From NCBI RefSeq assembly GCF_022206305.1, contig NZ_JAKOIW010000033.1, positions 1 through 38,538 on the forward strand: DNA of 38,538 bases, in the 5' to 3' direction. Position numbers and translations under genes: made by a program. This document shows positions 32,196-38,538 of this stretch, piece by piece. Positions within the stretch are counted from its first letter, which is position 1, and each line of letters opens with the position of its first letter. The notes beneath the pieces were generated by a model that was given only the letters and a program-made list of their open reading frames with translations, was not told the origin of the DNA and searched no databases. This DNA comes from Gordonia sp. 'Campus' (GTDB lineage Bacteria > Actinomycetota > Actinomycetes > Mycobacteriales > Mycobacteriaceae).

Positions 32196-33563
32196 ATGAC
32201 GATGACGGACCTGCGCCCCGCGGGTGTGCTGCGCGTCGAGGGCCCCGACGAGTCGTACCTGCTCGTGGCCGACCTGTTCGGGATGGGCGCCCCCATCCAG
32301 CTCACCTGGGTGTTCGACGCCGATCCCGGGGATGAGGCGATCGATGCGCTGCGGGCAGGCCTGGCGGCAGGCCCGCTCCACCGTGCCGTCTCGCGTCGTC
32401 GGGTGCCGCTCGCCCGGCACCGGTGGGTGCGTTCGGACCTCCCGCCCGAGACCGGCCCGGTGGAGACCATCGACGACGCCGCCGTCGGTGAGTGGGCCGA
32501 CACACTGTTGCGGTCGAGTCGTCTCGATCCGGTCCGCGGGTCCGGCTGGCGGCTCGACTCGGCCCGGACCCGCTCCGGCGGACGGGTGATCTCGCTCCTC
32601 GCCTCGCACATGATCAGCGATGGCCAGGGCCTGTACCGACTCGTCGCGGCCGCCTCGGCGGGGGAGACCGCACCACTGCCGTCGGCGGCCGGGGTCCGAC
32701 CGTCCCGCGCGGTGCGTGAGGACGCGGCCGACGCCGCGCGGGCGCTGCGCGCCGCGGGACGATCGCTGCCCATCCTCGTCCGCCAGGCGCGCGCGTCCCG
32801 CCGCGGGCGGGACACACCGGTGCCCGCCGCCCCGACACCCCGCACGCACTCGCGATCGGCGGACACCCGTGCCCCGGTACCGGACACGACACTGGCCACC
32901 GTCGACGTCGACGCAGCGGCGTGGACCGCGCGTGCGAATGAGCATGGCGGGACCGGCAATTCGCTCTTCACGGCGTTGCTCGCCGGTATCGTGCAACGGT
33001 CCGGCCGTCGGATCGACGGAGCGATGAGGGTGTGCATCGCGGTCAGCACCAGGGACGGGGACGAGGACACCCGCGCCAACGCCTCGGGCGGGGTCTGGAT
33101 CAGGTTGTCCGAGCGGGTCGAACCACGCACCGACCTCGGCGGGATCCGGGCACTCAGCAAACGGGCCTTCGTCGACTACGCCCGCACCGGGGCCGACCAG
33201 GCGGCCGACAATCTCCAGCCGGTGGTCCGGCTGCTGCCGCGCCGTCTCCTCGGTCGGCTGATGCGCGGCATCCCGGGTCCCGACACCACCGTGTCCAATC
33301 TCGGAACGACCCCGCCGTCGGCGTTGCGTATCGGCGGGCACACCGCATCCCGATTCGCGATCCGGGCGGTGATGCAGGGGATGCCTGCCCAGGAGCGTCG
33401 CGTCCGTGGGCCCGCGATCGCCGCCTGGGCCGTCGAATACCACGACACGATCACGCTGACGTTCTTCGGAATCGATCCCGACGACTTCGGCGACCCCGCG
33501 GTCCTGCGCGAGCTCATCGCCGCGGAGCTGACCGCCTGGGAGATCGGACACCGGTTCTGGTGA
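32196..33563 (+). CDS. HxxxD acyltransferase (WS/DGAT-like) E
   Basis: 455 residues, closely related in plan to the preceding gene. Catalytic motif SHMISDGQG has H138 and D142, and TVSNLGTTPPSALRIGG corresponds to ISNLGEVPPEAMVIGG of its neighbour. The middle linker (about 165-225) is Arg/Ala/Pro-rich. ATG 32196 has GAGGAG 5 nt upstream. Its stop overlaps the next glycosyltransferase start by 4 bp (GTGA), so at least this pair is co-translated. The acceptor is unknown. Confidence 0.83.
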   Translation: MTMTDLRPAGVLRVEGPDESYLLVADLFGMGAPIQLTWVFDADPGDEAIDALRAGLAAGPLHRAVSRRRVPLARHRWVRSDLPPETGPVETIDDAAVGEWADTLLRSSRLDPVRGSGWRLDSARTRSGGRVISLLASHMISDGQGLYRLVAAASAGETAPLPSAAGVRPSRAVREDAADAARALRAAGRSLPILVRQARASRRGRDTPVPAAPTPRTHSRSADTRAPVPDTTLATVDVDAAAWTARANEHGGTGNSLFTALLAGIVQRSGRRIDGAMRVCIAVSTRDGDEDTRANASGGVWIRLSERVEPRTDLGGIRALSKRAFVDYARTGADQAADNLQPVVRLLPRRLLGRLMRGIPGPDTTVSNLGTTPPSALRIGGHTASRFAIRAVMQGMPAQERRVRGPAIAAWAVEYHDTITLTFFGIDPDDFGDPAVLRELIAAELTAWEIGHRFW

Positions 33564-34858
33564 GCACCCCGCACATCTCGATCCTGTTGTACGGCAGTCG
33601 GGGCGACATCCAGCCCGGGATCTGCCTGGCCCTCGAGCTGAGGCTGCGCGGCCACCGCGTCAGCGTGCTCGTCCCGCCCAACCTGGCCGGTCTGGCGCGG
33701 GCGGTGGGCCTGTCCGATGTGTCGGAGATCGGCCTCGACTCGGACACCGCGTGGTCCTCCGCCGAGGCGCGGTCGGCGCGAGGCAGTCGAAATCCGCTGT
33801 CGCGTATTCGATTCGCTGTCTCCACCGTGCTCGGAGGATTCGACGCCCTCGACGCCGACCTCGAGCGCCTGTTCCTCCGGGAGGGGGCGCCACTGGCCGG
33901 TACCGACCTGCTCGTCGTCGCCCCGCTCTGTCAGGATCGGGGTACGGCGCTCACGCAGCGCCTGGGCATCCCCATGACGGTGCTGCGGTTCGGGCCGATG
34001 TCGGTGAACGGCTGCATCGGCGCGGTGCCGGGGCCGACGGACTCGTGGTCACCCGAGTGGAAACGTCGCTCGTGGCGCGTCGCAGACCGGCTCACCTGGA
34101 CGATGACCGGCTGGAACGAGAACCGCTTCCGGCGACGCGTCGGGCTGAACCCCGCCTCCCGGCCGCTTCCACGAAGATTGGACGACAACGGGACTCGGCA
34201 GATACAGGCCTATGATCCGGCGATGGTCCCCGGCCTCGCCGACGAGTGGGACGAACGCAGACCGGTCGTCGGCTTTCTCGATCTGCCCTCGACGAACCGC
34301 GCCGGCATCGCCGAGGCCGGTGCGGACGCACCTGAGCTCGCCTCATGGCTCGACGCCGGCGACCCGCCGTTGTTCATCACGTTCGGCAGTATGCCGATCA
34401 TCGACCCGCCTGCGCTGCTCGCACGCTGGCGGGCCGCCGCCCGGGTCCTGGGGGTCCGCTGTCTGATCGCCGCGGGGGATGCGCGCGGCGTCGATCCCGA
34501 TGATCCGGACGTGTTCTACGCGGGCGGGGTGGACCACGCGTCGGTTCTGCCCCGGTGTGTCGCCGCCGTCCATCACGGCGGGGCAGGAACGACCGCCGCG
34601 GGTCTGCGCGCGGGACTGCCGACGCTCATCTGCGCGGTCACCGCCGACCAGCCGTTCTGGGGTCAGCGCGTACGCGCACTGGGCGTGGGGGAATCCGTGC
34701 GACTGTCGACCTTCACCGACGACGAGGCGCTCGCCCGCCTCCGGCATGTACTCGCCGACGAGACCCGTTCGGCGGCAGCCACTTTCGCGAGACGGATGAT
34801 CCCGCCGGACAAGGCGGCGGCCGCAGCCGCGGACATCTGTGAGTCCGTGTTGCGCTGA
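33560..34858 (+). CDS. UGT-type (GT1) glycosyltransferase C
   Basis: 432 residues, GT-B fold. The N-terminus is VSTPHISILLYGSRGDIQPG and the donor site is VHHGGAGTT (337-345) with DQPFWG at 363-368. The intact end (ADICESVLR) is the model for where its paralogue GT1-B should stop. It is the last gene of the + strand operon; the GTG start at 33560 overlaps the acyltransferase stop. A long perfect hairpin follows before kgd. Confidence 0.88.
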   Translation: MSTPHISILLYGSRGDIQPGICLALELRLRGHRVSVLVPPNLAGLARAVGLSDVSEIGLDSDTAWSSAEARSARGSRNPLSRIRFAVSTVLGGFDALDADLERLFLREGAPLAGTDLLVVAPLCQDRGTALTQRLGIPMTVLRFGPMSVNGCIGAVPGPTDSWSPEWKRRSWRVADRLTWTMTGWNENRFRRRVGLNPASRPLPRRLDDNGTRQIQAYDPAMVPGLADEWDERRPVVGFLDLPSTNRAGIAEAGADAPELASWLDAGDPPLFITFGSMPIIDPPALLARWRAAARVLGVRCLIAAGDARGVDPDDPDVFYAGGVDHASVLPRCVAAVHHGGAGTTAAGLRAGLPTLICAVTADQPFWGQRVRALGVGESVRLSTFTDDEALARLRHVLADETRSAAATFARRMIPPDKAAAAAADICESVLR

Positions 34859-34872
34859 CCGACCTCCCAACG

Positions 34873-34909
34873 ACCGCGGCCACCGACCCTGGGGGTCGGT
34901 GGCCGCGGT
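34873..34909. terminator. Perfect 17-bp bidirectional terminator hairpin
   Basis: ACCGCGGCCACCGACCC (34873-34889) is the exact reverse complement of 34893-34909, with loop TGG. It lies between the convergent ends of the glycosyltransferase C gene (34858) and kgd (34926) and probably ends both transcripts. No T-run follows. Confidence 0.88.
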
Positions 34910-34925
34910 GCGAGGTGCGTGGCGA

Positions 34926-37900
34926 CTACTCGCCGAAGGCCTCGTCGAGGATCTCCTGCTGTTCGACGGCGTGGACCTTGCTCGATCCCGACGACGGTGC
35001 GGACATCGCCCGACGCGACACGCGACGGAGCCCGCCGAGCAGATCCGGCAGGATGTCCGGCAGCCACAGGCCGAGGAACGGCCACGGACCCTGGTTGGCC
35101 GGCTCCTCCTGGACCCAGCGGAACTCGGTCGCGTTGTCGTACTGCTCGAGCGTGTTGCGCAGACGACGGTGCGGCACGGGGTACAGCTGCTCGATGCGGA
35201 CGATCGCGATGTCCTCGCGATTCTCCTTGTCACGCCGCGCCGCGAGCTCGTAGTAGAGCTTGCCGCTCACCAGCAGCACCCGCTTGACCTTGCCGCGGTC
35301 GGCGGTGTCGCCCTTGACGAAGCGCGGGTCGTCGATGACCGACCGGAACTTGTCCTCGGTGAAGTCCTCGACCGGGCTGACCGCGGCCTTGTTGCGCAGC
35401 ATCGACTTCGGGGTGAAGACGATGAGCGGACGGCTGATGCCGTCGAGCACGTGTCGGCGCAGCAGATGGAAGTAGCTGGCCGGGGTCGACGGAAGGGCCA
35501 CCGTCATCGAACCCTCGGCGCACAGCTGCAGGAAGCGCTCGATGCGTCCCGAGGTGTGGTCGGGTCCCTGACCCTCGTGACCGTGCGGCAGCAGCAGCAC
35601 GACGTCGGAGAGCTGACCCCACTTGGCTTCACCGGACGAGATGAACTCGTCGATGATCGACTGCGCACCGTTGACGAAGTCGCCGAACTGGCCCTCCCAC
35701 ACCACGAGCGCATCGGGGTTGCCGACGGAGTAGCCGTACTCGAACCCGACGATCGCGAACTCCGAGAGCGGCGAGTCGTAGACCATGAACCGGCCGCCGT
35801 GGTCCTCGGCGCCGTCGTCGCCTGCCGGCTGCAGATGATTCAGCGGGGTGTACTCCGCGCCGGTCGACCGGTCGATGAGCACCGAGTGGCGCTGGGTGAA
35901 GGTGCCGCGTCGTGAGTCCTGGCCGGACAGACGCACGGTCCGCCCCTCCATGACGAGCGACCCGAAGGCCAGCAACTCGGCGAAGGCCCAGTCGATGTTG
36001 CCGTTGCGGGCGGCCTCGGCGCGACGCTCCAGCACCGGCTTGACGCGGGGGTGCGGGGTGAACCCGTCGGGGACGTTCACGAACGCGTCGCCGATGAGCT
36101 CCAGCGTCTTGTTGTCGACGGCCGTCACCAGCTTGGTGGGCAGTGTCTGGTCGGCCTGGATCGACGGGGACGGCTCGACACTGAACTTCTCGAGTTCCTT
36201 GACCTCGTTGAAGACGCGTTCGAGCTGACCCTGGTAGTCGCGCAGTGCGTCCTCGGCCTCCTTGGTCGAGATGTCACCGCGACCGATCAGCGCTTCGGTG
36301 TAGCTCTTGCGCACACCGCGCTTGGTGTCGATGACCTCGTACATCGCCGGCTGCGTCATCGAGGGGTCGTCGCCCTCGTTGTGGCCGCGGCGACGGAAGC
36401 AGACGAGGTCGATGACGACGTCCTTGTTGTACGCCTGGCGGTAGTCGACGGCGAGCTTCGCGGCCCAGACGCAGGCCTCGGGGTCGTCGCCGTTCACGTG
36501 GAAGATCGGCGCACCGATCATCTTGGCCACGTCGGTGCAGTACTCGGTGGAACGCGAGTGTTCCGGTGCGGTGGTGAAACCGACCTGGTTGTTCACGACG
36601 ATGTGCACGGTGCCGCCCGTCCGGTACCCGGGGAGCATCGCCATGTTCAGGGTCTCGGCGACCACACCCTGTCCGGCGAAAGCTGCGTCACCGTGCAGCA
36701 TCAGCGGCAGGATCGGGAACCGATCGTCGTCGTCGAGGAGGTCCTGCTTGGCGCGGACGAGACCTTCCAGGACCGGGTCGACCGCTTCGAGGTGACTCGG
36801 GTTGGCGGTCAGCGAGACGTTGATCTCGTTGTCGCCGAACATCTGGTAGTACTTGCCCTCCGCACCGAGGTGGTACTTGACGTCACCCGAACCGTGCGCC
36901 TGCGACGGGTTCAGGTTGCCCTCGAACTCGCCGAAGATCTTCGAGTACGGCTTGCCGACGATGTTGGCGAGCACGTTCAGCCGGCCGCGGTGCGGCATGC
37001 CGATGATGACCTCGGTGAGGTTGTGCTCGGCACTCTGGTCGATGACGGCGTCCATCATCGGGATGACGGACTCGGCACCCTCGAGCGAGAACCGCTTCTG
37101 GCCGACGTACTTGGTCTGCAAGAACGTCTCGAAGGCCTCGGCGGCGTTCAGCTTGCTCAGGATGTACTTCTGTTCACCCACCGGCGGCTTGACGTGCTTG
37201 ATCTCGACCCGCTCCTGCAGCCACTTCTGCTGCTCGGGTTCGAGGATGTGCGTGTACTCCACGCCGACGTGGCGGCAGTAGGCGTCGCGCAGGATCGACA
37301 GGACGTCCCGGAGCTTCATCTTCTCCTGGCCGTGGAAGCCGCCGACCTTGAAGCTGCGGTCGAGGTCCCAGAGGGTCAGGCCGTAGTTCTGGATGTCCAG
37401 ATCCGGGTGGCTGCTGCGGGCATCGCTGTCCATCATGAGCGGATCGATGTCGGCCATGAGATGGCCGCGGCTGCGGTAGGCCGCGATCAGCTCGAGGACG
37501 CGGGTGCTCTTGTCGACGAGCCCGGCCGGGAGGTCCCGACGCCAGCGGATCGGCTCGTAGGGGACGTGGAACGCGGTGAAGATCTCGTCGTAGAACGCAT
37601 CGTCGATGAGGAGCTCGTGGATGGTCCGGAGGAAATCGCCGGACTCCGCGCCCTGGATGATCCGATGGTCGTAGGTCGAGGTCAGCGTCATGAGTTTGCC
37701 GACGCCGAGTTCGGCGATCTGCTCGTCGCTGGCGCCCTGGAACTCGGCCGGATACTCCATCGCGCCGGCGCCGATGATGGCGCCCTGCCCCTTCATCAGG
37801 CGCGGCACCGAGTGCACGGTGCCGATCGTCCCTGGGTTGGTCAGCGAGATGGTCACGCCCGAGAAGTCGTTGGCGCCCAGCTTGCCGTCACGCGCGCGTC

Positions 37901-38538
37901 GGACGATGTCCTGGTAGGCGGTGTAGAACTCGGCGAAACCCATCGTCTCGCACTCTTTGATGGCCGCCACGACGAGCGTGCGGTTGCCGTCCTTGCCGAC
38001 GAGGTCGATCGCCAGGCCCAGGTTGGTGTGGGCCGGGGTCACCACATTGGGCTTCCCGTCGATCTCGGCGAAGTGCCGGTTCATGTTCGGGAACGCCTTG
38101 ATGGCCTGGACGATCGCGTACCCGAGGATGTGGGTGAAGCTGATCTTGCCGCCGCGGGTGCGGGCGAGGTGGTTGTTGATGACGATGCGGTTGTCGATCA
38201 TCGCCTTGGCCGGGACGGCGCGCACGCTCGTCGCGGTCGGGATCTCCAGCGACAGCGCCATGTTCTTGGCGATGGCGGCGGCGGGACCGCGCAGTACCTT
38301 GTTGCCATCCGCTGGTTCGGTCTTCCGGGCGTCTGCCTTCTGGGCCCCGGAGTCACCTGCTGTGGCCTTACCTGCTGCGGACTTCTCGGCGGGGGCCTTG
38401 TCGGTCTTCGGCTGAGAACGAGCCGACCCGTCGCGGCTGGCGACGCTGTGGCCGGAAGCGGCCTTCGTCGCCGCGGACTCCTTGGCGGGGGTGGGCTTGC
38501 GAGGGGTGGCACGGGCCGGGGTCTGGTCCAGGGTCACC
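34926..38538 (-). CDS. kgd: Multifunctional 2-oxoglutarate metabolism enzyme Kgd (E1o/decarboxylase with fused acyltransferase domain), 5' end cut off
   Basis: At least 1203 residues in the window; the start is beyond the right edge. It is a mycobacterial-type enzyme that decarboxylates 2-oxoglutarate with thiamine diphosphate in the TCA cycle. In order: a Lys/Ala-rich linker, the E2-like acyltransferase domain (RGGKISFTHILGYA through TSTYDHRIIQGAESGDF, without a lipoyl domain), then the E1 region with MPHRGRLNVLANIVGKPYSKIF and GHEGQGPDHTSGR, and the C-terminal block ISRRAMSAPSSGSSKVHAVEQQEILDEAFGE. The short conserved N-terminal segment that precedes the linker in M. tuberculosis Kgd (from memory) is not in the window. 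It shares the terminator hairpin with the glycosyltransferase C gene. Confidence 0.96.
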   Translation of the reverse strand, partial: VTLDQTPARATPRKPTPAKESAATKAASGHSVASRDGSARSQPKTDKAPAEKSAAGKATAGDSGAQKADARKTEPADGNKVLRGPAAAIAKNMALSLEIPTATSVRAVPAKAMIDNRIVINNHLARTRGGKISFTHILGYAIVQAIKAFPNMNRHFAEIDGKPNVVTPAHTNLGLAIDLVGKDGNRTLVVAAIKECETMGFAEFYTAYQDIVRRARDGKLGANDFSGVTISLTNPGTIGTVHSVPRLMKGQGAIIGAGAMEYPAEFQGASDEQIAELGVGKLMTLTSTYDHRIIQGAESGDFLRTIHELLIDDAFYDEIFTAFHVPYEPIRWRRDLPAGLVDKSTRVLELIAAYRSRGHLMADIDPLMMDSDARSSHPDLDIQNYGLTLWDLDRSFKVGGFHGQEKMKLRDVLSILRDAYCRHVGVEYTHILEPEQQKWLQERVEIKHVKPPVGEQKYILSKLNAAEAFETFLQTKYVGQKRFSLEGAESVIPMMDAVIDQSAEHNLTEVIIGMPHRGRLNVLANIVGKPYSKIFGEFEGNLNPSQAHGSGDVKYHLGAEGKYYQMFGDNEINVSLTANPSHLEAVDPVLEGLVRAKQDLLDDDDRFPILPLMLHGDAAFAGQGVVAETLNMAMLPGYRTGGTVHIVVNNQVGFTTAPEHSRSTEYCTDVAKMIGAPIFHVNGDDPEACVWAAKLAVDYRQAYNKDVVIDLVCFRRRGHNEGDDPSMTQPAMYEVIDTKRGVRKSYTEALIGRGDISTKEAEDALRDYQGQLERVFNEVKELEKFSVEPSPSIQADQTLPTKLVTAVDNKTLELIGDAFVNVPDGFTPHPRVKPVLERRAEAARNGNIDWAFAELLAFGSLVMEGRTVRLSGQDSRRGTFTQRHSVLIDRSTGAEYTPLNHLQPAGDDGAEDHGGRFMVYDSPLSEFAIVGFEYGYSVGNPDALVVWEGQFGDFVNGAQSIIDEFISSGEAKWGQLSDVVLLLPHGHEGQGPDHTSGRIERFLQLCAEGSMTVALPSTPASYFHLLRRHVLDGISRPLIVFTPKSMLRNKAAVSPVEDFTEDKFRSVIDDPRFVKGDTADRGKVKRVLLVSGKLYYELAARRDKENREDIAIVRIEQLYPVPHRRLRNTLEQYDNATEFRWVQEEPANQGPWPFLGLWLPDILPDLLGGLRRVSRRAMSAPSSGSSKVHAVEQQEILDEAFGE

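Noticed and set aside
29290..32199. A genuine glycosyltransferase fusion protein of about 970 residues
   Set aside because: The part beyond 30620 is low-complexity Arg/Gly-rich sequence overlapping an intact acyltransferase in another frame, so it is a chance open frame, not a second domain.
30563..33160. 865-codon minus-strand open frame across the two + strand acyltransferase genes
   Set aside because: It is antisense to two genes with intact catalytic motifs and reads as Arg/Ser/Pro-rich sequence. Long stop-free antisense frames are expected at this GC content.
1..38538. Insertion sequences, prophage or integrative element, rRNA and tRNA genes
   Set aside because: I saw no transposase, integrase, terminal inverted repeats, tRNA cloverleaf or rRNA-like sequence.

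Overview
The window is very GC-rich and densely coded, and it comes from a mycolic-acid actinobacterium (order Mycobacteriales). Gordonia or a close relative is most likely. The evidence is shared gene order with the Mycobacterium tuberculosis Rv1230c-Rv1248c region (recalled from memory): a lytic transglycosylase, a DUF1003 protein, an MgtE-N/CBS protein, an Rv1234-like stress protein, lpqY-sugA-sugB-sugC, corA, lpqZ, an Rv1245c-like dehydrogenase and kgd, all in that order and orientation. No rRNA, tRNA, CRISPR array, transposase or phage gene was seen.

Conserved backbone: 1-8449 holds cell-wall, magnesium-related and stress genes followed by the trehalose-recycling ABC importer operon. corA and lpqZ (13736-15854), the SDR gene (15894-16724) and kgd (34926 to the right edge) complete it. 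Two blocks interrupt this order.

Block 1 (8478-13647), between sugC and corA, carries a ParB-like protein overlapping a metallophosphoesterase, a SUFU-domain protein, a methyltransferase-CDGSH pair that converges on a heme-oxygenase-like diiron oxidase (HDO), and an HhH-GPD repair protein. The HDO carries a complete set of candidate iron ligands. With the CDGSH protein and the methyltransferase it forms a small, apparently uncharacterised redox module.

Block 2 (16739-34858), between the SDR gene and kgd, starts with a Baeyer-Villiger-type monooxygenase divergent from a TetR regulator, with a palindromic operator over the promoter, and a DUF4383 membrane protein. The rest (19787-34858) looks like an acylated-glycolipid assembly and export locus. 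It has three PapA/condensation-type acyltransferases on the minus strand. Divergent from them are a DrrA/DrrB-like ABC exporter and a GT2 glycosyltransferase. After these come three UGT-type (GT1) glycosyltransferases, with two further HxxxD acyltransferases sandwiched between two of them. That is four glycosyltransferases, five acyltransferases and one exporter, with no polyketide synthase or acyl-activating ligase in the window. I do not recognise it as a described pathway, and it is the best candidate here for an undescribed system.

Oddities include a glycosyltransferase reading frame with no stop before the next gene (probable 3' frameshift or stop loss), several short tandem repeats of 14-27 bp at gene ends, long perfect hairpins between convergent genes, and a SugC with a shortened regulatory domain.
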